A stretch of DNA of 64,000 bases from DASZVB01 sp035545855. GTDB lineage: Bacteria; Myxococcota_A; Polyangia; Polyangiales; Polyangiaceae. The notes beneath the pieces were generated by a model that was given only the letters and a program-made list of their open reading frames with translations, ran no database searches and had not been told where the DNA came from. Position 1 is the first letter of the stretch. Every line of letters starts with the position of its first letter. Position numbers and translations under genes: made by a program. The DNA is taken from assembly GCA_035545855.1 (NCBI GenBank), contig DASZXK010000053.1:29706-93705 (forward strand), in the 5' to 3' direction. Shown here piece after piece: positions 34,429-43,101 of the stretch.

Positions 34429-35514
34429 ATGGCTCGAGTAATGAATTTCAACGCGGGTCCCGCGGCGCTGCCGCTCGCGGCCCTCGAACGCGCCCAGGCC
34501 GAGCTTCTCGATCTCGGCGGCACGGGCATGAGCGTCATCGAGCACAGCCACCGTGGGAAGGCCTACGAGGCGGTGCACAACGAAGCGATCCAGCTCCTCA
34601 CGGAGCTCCTCGCCATCCCGGCGTCTCATCAGGTCCTCTTCCTTCAGGGCGGGGCGAGCACGCAGTTCGCGATGATCCCGATGAACCTACTCCCGCAGGG
34701 CAAGAGCGCCGACTACGTGCTCACCGGCGCGTGGGGGAAGAAGGCATTCCAGGAAGCGCAGACGGTCGGGACCGTTCGCAAGGCGACGAAGGCGGATCCC
34801 GAGGCGAAGCCCGCGCGAGTTCCGAAGCAGTCGGAGCTCGAGCTGGACCCGAACGCGGCCTACGTCCACATCACGAGCAACGAGACGATCGGCGGTGCTC
34901 AGTTCCACGAGTTCCCGAACACGGGGAACGTGCCGCTCGTCGCGGACATGTCGAGCGACATCCTCTGGAAGCCGATCGACGTCTCGAAGTTCGGCGTCAT
35001 CTACGCCGGCGCGCAGAAGAACATCGGCCCGAGCGGCGTCGCCGTCGTCATCATCCGGAAGGACCTCGTCGAGGGCGGCCGGAAGGACATCCCGAAGATC
35101 TTCCGCTATTCGACGCACGCCGCAGAAAACTCCCTCTACAACACGCCGTCGACGTTCGCGATCTACCTGATGCGGAACGTGCTCGACATCGTGAAGAAGG
35201 ACGGCGGTCTCGCGGCCGTGGAGAAGCGGAACCTCGCCAAGGCGAAGCTCCTGTACGACGCCATCGACGCACGGCCGGGCTTCTACTCGTGCCCGGTCGA
35301 GAAGGATTCGCGTTCGACGATGAACGTCGTCTTCAACCTCCCGAACGAGGAGCTCGAGGGCAAGTTCGTCGCCGCCGCGCAGAAGGCGGGCATGGTCGGC
35401 CTGAAGGGGCATCGCTCGGTCGGCGGCATCCGCGCGTCGATCTACAACGCCGTGTCGCTCGAGTGGGTCGGGGCGCTCGCGAAGTTCATGAACGAATTCG
35501 AAAAGGGTGCGTGA
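34429..35514 (+). CDS. serC: 3-phosphoserine aminotransferase
   Basis: PLP enzyme that converts 3-phosphohydroxypyruvate to phosphoserine. The N-terminus MNFNAGPAALP, the segment GMSVIEHSHR, and the PLP lysine in IYAGAQKNIGPSG are diagnostic. With ATG 34429 it has 361 residues, the same as E. coli SerC within one residue. GGAGGA lies close before it; ATG 34441 is a possible alternative. It overlaps serA by one base. Confidence 0.97.
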   Translation: MARVMNFNAGPAALPLAALERAQAELLDLGGTGMSVIEHSHRGKAYEAVHNEAIQLLTELLAIPASHQVLFLQGGASTQFAMIPMNLLPQGKSADYVLTGAWGKKAFQEAQTVGTVRKATKADPEAKPARVPKQSELELDPNAAYVHITSNETIGGAQFHEFPNTGNVPLVADMSSDILWKPIDVSKFGVIYAGAQKNIGPSGVAVVIIRKDLVEGGRKDIPKIFRYSTHAAENSLYNTPSTFAIYLMRNVLDIVKKDGGLAAVEKRNLAKAKLLYDAIDARPGFYSCPVEKDSRSTMNVVFNLPNEELEGKFVAAAQKAGMVGLKGHRSVGGIRASIYNAVSLEWVGALAKFMNEFEKGA

Positions 35515-37115
35515 TGGCCAAGGTTCTCGTCTCTGATTCGCTCAGCAAGGAAGGCCTCGAGCTCCTCAAGAACTCGAAGGGCATCGAGGTCGAGTACAAG
35601 CCCGGCCTGAACGAGGAAGATTTGGCGAAGGCCCTCGCGGGCGTCGAAGGGCTCGTGATCCGCAGCGGGTCCAAGGTGACCGCGAAGGTCATCGAGGCCG
35701 CGGACAAGCTCAAGGTGGTCGGTCGCGCCGGCATCGGGGTGGACAACGTGGACGTGAAGGCCGCCTCCCGGCGCGGCATCATCGTCATGAACACCCCGAC
35801 GGGGAACGCCGTCACGACGGCCGAGCACGCGCTCGCGCTGCTCTTCTCCGTCGCGCGCAAGGTCCCGCTCGCTTCTTCTCTCATGAAGGAAGGCAAGTGG
35901 GAGAAGAAGGCCCTCGAAGGGCGCGAGCTCTCGGGGAAGACCCTCGGCGTCATCGGCCTCGGCAACATCGGGCGCATCGTCGCGGACCGCGCGCGTGGCC
36001 TTCGCATGAACGTCGTCGGCTACGACCCGTTCATGACGGCGGAGCGCGCCTCCGAGCTCGGCATCGAGCTCCTCTCCCTGGACGAGCTCTTCTCCCGGTC
36101 GGACGCGATCACCGTCCATACCCCGCTCACGGCTGAGACGAAGGGGCTCGTCAACGACACGACCATCGCGAAAATGAAGAAGGGCGTGCTCCTCGTGAAC
36201 GCCGCTCGCGGCGGCATCTACGACGAAGCCGCGCTCGTTCGCGGACTCGACTCGGGCCAGATCGGCGGCGTCGGCCTGGACGTGTTCCCGGAGGAACCCC
36301 CGGGCCTGACGGACATCGTGAAGCATCCGAAGGCGGTGGTCACGCCGCACCTCGGCGCGTCCACCGAGGAAGCACAGCTCCGGGTCGCCGTGGAGATCGC
36401 GCAGCAGGTCGTCTCCTACCTCACGACGGGCGAGATTTCGAACTCCGTCAACGTGCCGTCCGTTCCGCGCGAGATGGCGCCGGTGCTCGGTCCGTACCTC
36501 GGGCTCGCGCGCGGTCTCGGGCAGTTCCTCTCCCAGGTGGAGGCGGTCCGGCCGAAGACCATCGAGATCGAGTTCGCGGGCGAGGCGGCGACGCTCCCGA
36601 GCGCGTCCATCGTGAACTCGGCGCTCGCCGGGCTCCTGGCGGCGTCCTTCGACGTACCGGTCAACACGGTGAATGCGCCCATGGTCGCGAAGGACGGCGG
36701 CATCGAGGTGCGCGAACAGAAGACGACCCACAAGAAGGTCGAATTCTCGACCCTCATCACGCTCACCGTGGTCGCGGCGGACGGCAAGCGCGCCTCGGTG
36801 AGTGGCACGCTCGCGAGCGATCGCACGGCACGGCTCGTGCGCTGGAACAACTACGAGATGGAGGCGCACCTCGACGGCTCCGTGCTCGTCGTGAAGAACC
36901 AGGACAAGCCGGGCGTCATCGGGACGATCGGGACGATCCTCGGCGCCGCCGGCATCAACGTCTCCAGCATGCAGATGGGTCTCGACAAGACGACGAAGGA
37001 GGCGGCCGCGCTCTGGGCGCTCGACTCTGCCCTTCCGGCGTCCGTCCTCGAGCAGGTCCGCGGCGCGAAGGACGTCACGCGCGCCGCAGTCGTCAGCATC
37101 GCCCGACCGGAGTGA
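35514..37115 (+). CDS. serA: D-3-phosphoglycerate dehydrogenase, long form
   Basis: First enzyme of serine synthesis. Substrate and NAD domains lie in 1-310 with the Rossmann motif GLGNIG at 148-153, VNAARGGIYDE and TPHLGAST. An intervening ASB-type domain and a C-terminal ACT domain (about 455-533, VVKNQDKPGVIGTIGTILG) follow, so serine feedback is likely. It is 533 residues, as in mycobacterial-type enzymes. It is coupled to serC by TGATG. Confidence 0.97.
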   Translation: MAKVLVSDSLSKEGLELLKNSKGIEVEYKPGLNEEDLAKALAGVEGLVIRSGSKVTAKVIEAADKLKVVGRAGIGVDNVDVKAASRRGIIVMNTPTGNAVTTAEHALALLFSVARKVPLASSLMKEGKWEKKALEGRELSGKTLGVIGLGNIGRIVADRARGLRMNVVGYDPFMTAERASELGIELLSLDELFSRSDAITVHTPLTAETKGLVNDTTIAKMKKGVLLVNAARGGIYDEAALVRGLDSGQIGGVGLDVFPEEPPGLTDIVKHPKAVVTPHLGASTEEAQLRVAVEIAQQVVSYLTTGEISNSVNVPSVPREMAPVLGPYLGLARGLGQFLSQVEAVRPKTIEIEFAGEAATLPSASIVNSALAGLLAASFDVPVNTVNAPMVAKDGGIEVREQKTTHKKVEFSTLITLTVVAADGKRASVSGTLASDRTARLVRWNNYEMEAHLDGSVLVVKNQDKPGVIGTIGTILGAAGINVSSMQMGLDKTTKEAAALWALDSALPASVLEQVRGAKDVTRAAVVSIARPE

Positions 37116-37168
37116 GCTCGGATCGGGTCGCGGCCGGGCGTCGGCTCGGCCGCGCGCGCCTCTGCGGC

Positions 37169-37951
37169 TCAGAAGAGCGGCCCGCGCGGCGGAGCCGCAC
37201 GCGCGATGTCCTTGTTGCGGCCGTCGGAGACGCTCGTCCCGCCGAGGATCAGCAGCGGAATCGCGACGGCCGTGATGACCGCGCCGACCGCGAGCGTCGC
37301 GATGCCCGTCGTGCGCTGGCCCGGGTCGTCGTTCACCTTGGAGAGCGCGTAGAACGTCATTCCCGTGAACGCCACCGGGAGGCCGGCGATGAACGCGACG
37401 AGGCCCGTCGTCCGGAGCGCCGCCGAGCCGCCGTGGACGCGGAACCGCGCGACGCCCGGCCCGGGGTCGACCGCGAACACGTTCGAGGTCGTCATGCCCG
37501 GCGCCGTCACGCGGAGCTCGATGCCGTCCACCTTCACGGGACGGTCGCAGGGCGCGGTGCACAGGGGCCGATAGTCGCCACCGTCGACCCGGACGCGACC
37601 CTCGAGGACGGTCCCGTCGTAGTTCGAGGCGATGTGAAGGAGCGCGTCCGTCGGAGGTGGCGGCAGGGTGAGGACGATCGGCGAGGGCGGGCCGGGCGCG
37701 GCGGCGGGCGGCGGTGCGGCGGGGGTCGACGCCGCGGGCGCAGGGCCCGCCTCTGGCGCCGGCGGGGCCGTCTCCGCGGCGGGAGGTGACGGGGGCGCCG
37801 GCTGTTCGGCCCGCTCGGTCGGTGCCGCTCTTGCCGTCGGTGCCGCAGGGGTCGTCGGTGCAGTCGAGGGCGCCGGCTGCCCTCTGGCCCACGCCGAGGT
37901 GCTGACGGCGAGCGCGATGGCCCGGGCGTACCAGGGGATTCGGCTGCTCAC
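37169..37951 (-). CDS. Exported Pro-rich PEGA-like membrane protein
   Basis: A 260-residue protein. A signal peptide (SRIPWYARAIALAVSTSAWA) is followed by about 75 residues of Pro/Ala repeats, a PEGA-like beta domain (about 110-190, LCTAPCDRPVKVDG) and two membrane helices near the C-terminus (LRTTGLVAFIAGLPVAF and GIATLAVGAVITAVAIPLLIL). I start at GTG 37951; the frame is open to 37987. The layout resembles the protein at 9817. Function unknown. Confidence 0.65.
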   Translation of the reverse strand: MSSRIPWYARAIALAVSTSAWARGQPAPSTAPTTPAAPTARAAPTERAEQPAPPSPPAAETAPPAPEAGPAPAASTPAAPPPAAAPGPPSPIVLTLPPPPTDALLHIASNYDGTVLEGRVRVDGGDYRPLCTAPCDRPVKVDGIELRVTAPGMTTSNVFAVDPGPGVARFRVHGGSAALRTTGLVAFIAGLPVAFTGMTFYALSKVNDDPGQRTTGIATLAVGAVITAVAIPLLILGGTSVSDGRNKDIARAAPPRGPLF

Positions 37952-38028
37952 GGCCGCGCTTTTCGCGCGGCCGACGGCCGACCGCAAGGTTCTTGACGCT
38001 GGCCGTGCGGAGTCGCTACGGCGGGCCC

Positions 38029-38430
38029 GTGAGCTCGCTCATCGACGTCGCGCCGTCGGCCGAGGGGCTTCCCCTCGCGCGGACGCTCGCCGCGCGCATT
38101 CGCGAGAACGTGCGAGCCGGCCGGACCCGGGCGCATTTCGATCGACTCCGGGGCTCCGTCGGCATCGTGGCGGTCGACGCCGGGGAGGCGCTCACCCTGC
38201 GCTTCGACTTCGGAAGGCTCGTCGTGCACGGCGGCATCGTCGGCGTGCCCGACGTGACTCTCCGCGGTCCACTCGCCGTCCTCGGCGCTCTCGGCGAGCG
38301 GGGCCGTCCCACCCTGCTGGACCTCTTCCGGCCGAACGACCGCTCCCCGGCCGCGGGCCTGACCGTCTACGGCCTCGCGACGCATCCGCTCCTGGTTCGC
38401 TCCCTGTTCGCCATTCTCCGCTCCGTCTGA
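38029..38430 (+). CDS. Small SCP2-like protein, function unknown
   Basis: A 133-residue protein with an alternating pattern of beta strands and helices (LTLRFDFGRLVVHGGIVG, VTLRGPLAVLGAL, LTVYGLATHPLLVRSLFAIL) that resembles sterol-carrier-protein-2-type lipid-binding domains; this is a fold guess without motif support. An upstream TTG at 37993 is in frame, but TTGACG there fits a -35 box better. The -10-like TACGGC ends 7 bases before GTG 38029, so the message may be leaderless. Confidence 0.55.
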   Translation: MSSLIDVAPSAEGLPLARTLAARIRENVRAGRTRAHFDRLRGSVGIVAVDAGEALTLRFDFGRLVVHGGIVGVPDVTLRGPLAVLGALGERGRPTLLDLFRPNDRSPAAGLTVYGLATHPLLVRSLFAILRSV

Positions 38431-38532
38431 CGTGCCGCGTAAGCGCCGCGTCGGGGCAGATCCGCGGCTTTTTGACGAAGAGAGACGAGGCGGGCTAAGT
38501 TGATGGCTTGGGCCCGAAGCAGGGCTCGGTCC

Positions 38533-39273
38533 ATGAAGTACCGGCTGAGGTATCAGCAGCACGACTTCGAGCTCGCCGAGGGAGAGTTCGTGGTCGGACG
38601 CGGCGCCGACTGCCAGCTCGCGCTGGACGACGCCCTCGTATCTCGGCGGCACGCGATCTTCCTGGTTCAGGGGGAAGACCTGTTCGTGGACGACCTCGGG
38701 AGCCGGAACGGCGTCCGCGTGAACGGCGACCGCATCAGCGGGCGGACCCGGGTCTCCGACGGCGACCGCATCCGGATCGGCAACCAGGACATGACGGTGC
38801 TCCGCGTCCACCGCGTCCAGGCCACGACGCTCGCCCAGCCGGCCCCGACGCTTCGCGCGGACGCGTTCGGGCTCCTCGGCGGGCTCGCCGACAAGGCGCT
38901 CGCGATGGGGCGTGGGGAGGAGGCCGAGCGCATCCTCAGCGTCCACATGACGAACATCCTCGACGACGCCCGCGGCGGACGAAAAGTCGCTCCGGAGACG
39001 GCAAAAGTCGCCACCCTCTACGCGGTGAAGGTCGCCGCCGCGACCGGCAAGGGGCGCTGGATCGACTACGTCTTCGACCTCTACACGACGATGTCCCATC
39101 CGTTCCCGGCCGAGGTCGTGGACGAGCTGTACGCCGGCGTCAGAAAAGTGAAGGGGATAGACGTGGGGCGTCTGCGTACGTACGTGGACCACATGAAGGG
39201 GCGCGTGAAGGGTCCCGCCGAGCGATTCTTGCTGAACCGCGTCGAGGGGCTGGAACCGCTCGTGATCCGCTGA
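38533..39273 (+). CDS. FHA-domain protein, first of a tandem pair
   Basis: The N-terminal FHA domain (1-90) binds phosphothreonine. The conserved FVVGRGADCQLALDD, SRRHA and DLGSRNGVRVNG are all present. A helical C-terminal domain of about 150 residues (ALAMGRGEEAERILSVHM, GKGRWIDYVFDLYT, GPAERFLLNRVEGLEPL) is shared with the next gene and is unknown to me. ATG 38533 gives 246 residues; TTGACG at 38472 could be its -35 box. Partners are probably the Ser/Thr kinases of this lineage. Confidence 0.85.
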   Translation: MKYRLRYQQHDFELAEGEFVVGRGADCQLALDDALVSRRHAIFLVQGEDLFVDDLGSRNGVRVNGDRISGRTRVSDGDRIRIGNQDMTVLRVHRVQATTLAQPAPTLRADAFGLLGGLADKALAMGRGEEAERILSVHMTNILDDARGGRKVAPETAKVATLYAVKVAAATGKGRWIDYVFDLYTTMSHPFPAEVVDELYAGVRKVKGIDVGRLRTYVDHMKGRVKGPAERFLLNRVEGLEPLVIR

Positions 39274-39365
39274 CTCGGGATTGGTGGGCGCCGGCCGGGC
39301 GCGCTAGACTGCATCTTGAAGACGTGCCCCCCGACCAGACCTCGAACCGACCGACGTTGACGGAC

Positions 39366-40223
39366 ATGCCGGCGGTGGGCGCCATCCGGGTGTGGCTCCG
39401 TTTCGGCGACCACGACGTGGAAGTCGCCCAGGGGGAGACGATCCTCGGCCGCAGCCCGAAGTGCGCCGTCGTCCTCGACGACCCCCTCGTTTCCCGCCAG
39501 CACGCGCGACTCGTCGTGAATCGCGGCGCGGTCACGATCGAGGACCTCGGGAGCTCGAACGGCGTGCTCGTGAACGGGGAGCGCCTGATGCGAGCGCGCG
39601 TGCTCGTCTCCGGGGATCGCGTCGTCATCGGGCATCAGACGTTCATGCTGCTCTCGGCGGAGACTTCCCCGGCCGACGCGGCGGCCGCCCGGAAGGAGCG
39701 AATCGGCGCCGAGACTCTCGCGGGGCCCCAGCAGCAGCGGGACTCCGCGCCCGCCGCGCGGCAGGAGCCGATCGAGCGCACGGAGGCGACCCGGAAAGGG
39801 CACGCTCTCGAGCTCCTCGGGAGCGTCGCGGAGAAGGTCCTCGCGCTCGGTCGCGGCGACGAGGCGGAGCGAATCCTGTCGAGCTACCTCCGGAACTACC
39901 TCCAGACGGCCCGGATCGGTGGAGAGATGGACGCGGAGACCGCGGATCGCGCCGCGCTGTACGCCGTTCGGATCGCGGAGGCGACGGGCAAGGGCGGGTG
40001 GATCGACTACGTGTTCGAGCTCTACACCGTCGCGAAGCGGCCGCTGCCGAACGTCGTCGTCGAGAAGCTCTACGAGTGCCTGCGGAAGCTCTCGCCGGTG
40101 AGCATCAGCGTCTTCCGCCAGTACCTTTCGGCCCTCCGCGGGGTGGAGGCGCAGCTCGGTCCGGCGGAGCGCTTCGTCCTGCGTCGGATCGAGGGGCTCG
40201 AGGCGCTGGGCGTCTTGAAGTAG
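39366..40223 (+). CDS. FHA-domain protein, second of a tandem pair
   Basis: Paralogue of the preceding gene. The FHA domain has TILGRSPKCAVVLDD, SRQHARLV and DLGSSNGVLVNG. A 60-residue variable linker joins it to the shared helical C-terminal domain (VLALGRGDEAERILSSYL, GKGGWIDYVFELYT, GPAERFVLRRIEGLEAL). ATG 39366 fits the paralogue's start and gives 285 residues; GTG 39324 would add 14. The 3' end overlaps the convergent DUF721 gene by 119 bp. Confidence 0.83.
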   Translation: MPAVGAIRVWLRFGDHDVEVAQGETILGRSPKCAVVLDDPLVSRQHARLVVNRGAVTIEDLGSSNGVLVNGERLMRARVLVSGDRVVIGHQTFMLLSAETSPADAAAARKERIGAETLAGPQQQRDSAPAARQEPIERTEATRKGHALELLGSVAEKVLALGRGDEAERILSSYLRNYLQTARIGGEMDAETADRAALYAVRIAEATGKGGWIDYVFELYTVAKRPLPNVVVEKLYECLRKLSPVSISVFRQYLSALRGVEAQLGPAERFVLRRIEGLEALGVLK

Positions 40224-40674
40224 GCGGCTCCGGCTTCCGCCCGAGGGAATACTGCGCCGCCTCGGCGATCGCGGCGCGGAGCGCCGGGTCCGCGATGTTC
40301 GCGAGGCGTCGCGCGAGATCTTCCGGCAGGGCCGCCTTCCGGGGTTCCGGCGCTTCCTTGGCCCGTGGCGCGGGCGGAGGCGCGTCGCCCACGTCTCCGA
40401 CGCGGAACCGGAGCTCTTTCACCGGGAGGCCCGCGGCGCGGAGGCGCTCGAGGATCGTCGGCGCGAGGAACGTGAGCTCCTGCGCCCAGACGGGAGAGGC
40501 GACGGTGACGAGCAACGTCCCGTCCCGGATCGACCCGGCCCGCGTCCGGTCCCCCACGCGGTCCCCCACGATCGCGCGCCAGCGAGTCGCGTCGACTCGG
40601 TCGGGCCGCGCGAGCCGCGGACTCTTCGCGAGCAGCGCGCCGACCGCGGTCGGCTCGATGGGCTTCTTCGGCAC
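40105..40674 (-). CDS. DUF721/DciA-like protein
   Basis: The first 100 residues follow the DUF721 pattern: W-x-A-I-V-G-D (RWRAIVGDRVG), IRDGTLLVTVASPVWAQEL and VKELRFRVGD. In many bacteria without DnaC this family (DciA) helps load the replicative helicase DnaB. The second half is Pro/Arg/Ala rich and disordered, and its last 40 codons lie antisense to the end of the FHA gene. The length is 189 residues. CheY follows at a 31-bp distance upstream on the map but is a separate gene on the same strand. Confidence 0.75.
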   Translation of the reverse strand: MPKKPIEPTAVGALLAKSPRLARPDRVDATRWRAIVGDRVGDRTRAGSIRDGTLLVTVASPVWAQELTFLAPTILERLRAAGLPVKELRFRVGDVGDAPPPAPRAKEAPEPRKAALPEDLARRLANIADPALRAAIAEAAQYSLGRKPEPPTSRRPAPRAPRSDAGRSAPPDRAAPPPRGGPKGTGGRR

Positions 40675-40705
40675 GTGGCCTCCGGCTCGCGCTCGCGCGC
40701 GAGGC

Positions 40706-41083
40706 TCAGCCCATCTTCAGGAGCTCTTTGACGGTCGCGATGACCTTGGGCGCCTGGATGGGCTTCGTGATGTAGGCGTTCGCGCCGAGGCGGAGCGCGC
40801 GGTCACGGTCGGCGCTGCCTCCCTCCGTCGTGATGACGACGATGGGCGTCTTGTTGTGCACCGGGTCCGTCCGCACGCGCTGGATGAGCTTCAGGCCATC
40901 CATGATGGGCATGTTGATGTCCGTCAGGATGATGTCGTACCGCGCGGAGGCGAGCTTGCGGAGCCCGTCCACGCCGTCGTCTGCTTCCGTGACGTGCAGG
41001 TCCTTGATACGGCCGAGCGCGAAGACGATGAGCTGACGCATCATCGGCGAGTCCTCGACCACGAGACAGGTGAAGTCAGCCAT
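40706..41083 (-). CDS. Single-domain response regulator (CheY-like)
   Basis: A 125-residue receiver domain without output domain. The acidic pair is at E10-D11, the phosphoacceptor is D55 in LTDINMPIMDG, the conserved Thr lies in VVITTEG and the Lys is K107 in YITKPI, so it should be phosphorylatable. It starts one base inside the stop of the GAF-coiled-coil gene (TGATG), which makes a functional link likely. Its kinase is not in the window. Confidence 0.93.
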   Translation of the reverse strand: MADFTCLVVEDSPMMRQLIVFALGRIKDLHVTEADDGVDGLRKLASARYDIILTDINMPIMDGLKLIQRVRTDPVHNKTPIVVITTEGGSADRDRALRLGANAYITKPIQAPKVIATVKELLKMG

Positions 41084-41928
41084 CAGCGACTCAGATCTCC
41101 GAATGCGTCCGGTCCGGGCAGCTTCCGATTCGCCTGCGCGAACAACCCCGACCCCATCAGCGCGAGTGCACCGTGCTGCCCGAGGAGCTTGAACAGCTCG
41201 AAGTCCACGGTGGAAAACTTCGTCTTCTGTCCGAAGCTCCGGAAGATCGCCACGACCCCCACGATATTGTCATCGATCTGAAGAGGGAAGACGGCAGCGG
41301 GCTTTTCGACGGTGCCTGCGCTCGGGTCGGCCTCGTCGTCGATGCGCGCCTTGCCGCTCCGCGCGACCTCGCCCACCGGGCCGGCCGCGAGCACTTCGGG
41401 CGGCGGATCGCCCGGATCCAGCCCGACCACGGCGATCGGCGCGAGCGAGCGGCCGTCATTGGTCGCTAGGTAGATACCGAAGCGCTCCGCGCCGACGAGC
41501 TGCTCGAGCACCTCCTTCAGGCGTCTCGTGACGGCCTTCGGGGAGAGGCTCGAGTGGAGACTGTTCGATGCCACGAACAGGTTCGCGAGGTTCGCGAAGT
41601 CGTCCTCCATCTCGTGGAAGCGCGCGTTGAAGTCCGAAGTCACTTCCTCGAGCCGCCGGTGGTGGCTCATGAGCTCCTGCTTCTCGACCTCGAGCTTCTC
41701 GATCTTCTTGATGAGGTCCCGGATGGCGTCGTCGGCCTCGACGACGGCCCGCAATCGGCCATTTTCCGCCTGGAGCTCCTGGAGGTTGCGCTGGACGGTT
41801 TCGTACTCCTCCATGAATTCGCGCGTGAGCTGCGCCCCCTTGGAAAAGGTCTTGAGGAACTGCTCCCGTTCGTGGCTCAAGTCGGGGCCCGGTGCATCGC
41901 TGCGACTCGGCTTCCGATCGTCCGCCAT
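41083..41928 (-). CDS. Coiled-coil GAF-domain sensor protein
   Basis: A 281-residue soluble protein. Residues about 35-110 form a coiled coil (EEYETVQRNLQELQAENGRL and EKLEVEKQELMSHHRRLEEV). The C-terminal half is a GAF domain (about 118-265, RFGIYLATNDGRSLAPIAVVG, AVFPLQIDDNIVGVVAIF). There is no kinase domain, so it may act as a scaffold or sensor for the coupled CheY protein. Function not known. Confidence 0.8.
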   Translation of the reverse strand: MADDRKPSRSDAPGPDLSHEREQFLKTFSKGAQLTREFMEEYETVQRNLQELQAENGRLRAVVEADDAIRDLIKKIEKLEVEKQELMSHHRRLEEVTSDFNARFHEMEDDFANLANLFVASNSLHSSLSPKAVTRRLKEVLEQLVGAERFGIYLATNDGRSLAPIAVVGLDPGDPPPEVLAAGPVGEVARSGKARIDDEADPSAGTVEKPAAVFPLQIDDNIVGVVAIFRSFGQKTKFSTVDFELFKLLGQHGALALMGSGLFAQANRKLPGPDAFGDLSR

Positions 41929-42091
41929 GATCCGGGGAAGATAACACGCCGAGAACTCCGTTCGTCACGGGCGATTTTTTTGCCCGGCGTTTTCGAGCTT
42001 CGCTGGCTCGGTTCGGCGCGGCTCGGCGCGCGGCGGGCGTCACGCCCGACCAACCGGAGTGGCTTCGCGCTGGTACGTCGGGGTGTCTTCT

Positions 42092-42177
<86 letters not shown>

Positions 42178-42343
42178 TCGGGGCCCGTCTACATTGCCCG
42201 GTAGCCCGCTGTCAAAGCGCGAAAAGCGAGCGCGCGCAAGGCGAGGCGCCGCCGCGGCCTCGCCCCCGTCACCCGGAGCAAACTGGAGCTCCGGGAAGCG
42301 AACACTGTTCGCTGCCGCGCGGAAGCGGTGGGTACCGGCGCGC

Positions 42344-42718
42344 TCAGCCGGTGAGCTGACGGATGCGCTCCCGGGAGAGGCCGAGCAGGGAGCTCGCGTC
42401 CCGGAGGCTGATTCCGTGTTTCTGTGTCAGCGTGGAAACCACCGCACGGGTGGCCTGCCGGAGCGCGGCGATCTCCGCCTGGGCGCGGGCGCGCGCCGAG
42501 GCATAGCGCGCGAGCTCCTTCTGCGCGTTGCCGGGAAGCACGACGTCTTCCGCGAGCTCCGCCTTCTTTCCGGCGGCGCCGAGCGCCTTCCGGATCTTCC
42601 TCCTGGCTTCCGACAGGCTTCGCCCCCAAGCCTCGGCAGAGCCGGCCGACGCGCGCCAGCCGGTGCCCTCCTGCTCGAACGAAACCTTCACGCGGGATGT
42701 CGCCTTACGGGTCGCCAT
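42344..42718 (-). CDS. HicB-like orphan with a sigma-region-4-like HTH
   Basis: A 124-residue basic protein. Residues 8-50 (VKVSFEQEGTGWRASAG, LSEARRKIRKAL) match the partial RNase-H-like fold of HicB antitoxins. The C-terminus (ISLRDASSLLGLSRERIRQL, 102-122) is a helix-turn-helix like sigma-70 region 4. No hicA-type toxin gene is adjacent. It may be a stand-alone DNA-binding regulator. The HicB match is from pattern only. Confidence 0.6.
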   Translation of the reverse strand: MATRKATSRVKVSFEQEGTGWRASAGSAEAWGRSLSEARRKIRKALGAAGKKAELAEDVVLPGNAQKELARYASARARAQAEIAALRQATRAVVSTLTQKHGISLRDASSLLGLSRERIRQLTG

Positions 42719-42860
42719 GCTGGGAGAGTCCTTCTTCTCGGCGGCGTCGCTGCAAAACCCCCGCCCAGCAGACCGCTCCCGTCGAAACTAGGACCATCCT
42801 GAGAATCGGTCAATCGGGGTGGACGGATTTGTCTCGAGAACCGAAATGCCTCATTCGTGA

Positions 42861-43028
42861 GCCCGCGCGCTCGCGCGCGGGCGGCGGACTGAAAGGGCCG
42901 AGCCGAGACTGGCCGCGCTCGCGCGCGGGCGGCGGACTGAGCGGCGCTGTGGGCGTGACCACGGAGCTGGACGGCCCGAGGGCTTCGGCGCGACGAGCCG
43001 TAACCGGCGCGCCACGAGCCGTTACCGG
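42861..43028. repeat. GC-rich direct and inverted repeats in a gene-free stretch
   Basis: The 383-bp gap 42719-43101 holds no credible gene. It contains a 27-base direct repeat at 42866-42892 and 42914-42940 (48 bp apart), whose first copy is part of the inverted repeat GCCCGCGCG-CTCG-CGCGCGGGC (42861-42882). A second direct repeat, ACGAGCCGTAACCGG/ACGAGCCGTTACCGG, lies at 42993-43007 and 43014-43028. Possible roles: termination behind the METTL9-like operon or control of the HicB-like gene. Confidence 0.6.
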
Positions 43029-43101
43029 AGGGCGACCGGCCGTGTTTCTTGCGCGAGACGAGCCCCGGCGCCGGACGAGCCCGGCCGGGCGTCCACTCAT
43101 G

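Noticed and set aside
35442..37892. 816-codon minus-strand frame opposite serA
   Set aside because: Shadow of serA with Arg/Asp/His-rich composition; the real minus-strand gene here is 37169-37951 in another frame.
37993..38028. TTG start for the SCP2-like protein
   Set aside because: TTGACG fits a -35 box with TACGGC behind it; GTG 38029 is the better start.
42861..43028. CRISPR-like array
   Set aside because: Only two copies of each repeat, no spacer pattern, and no cas genes.
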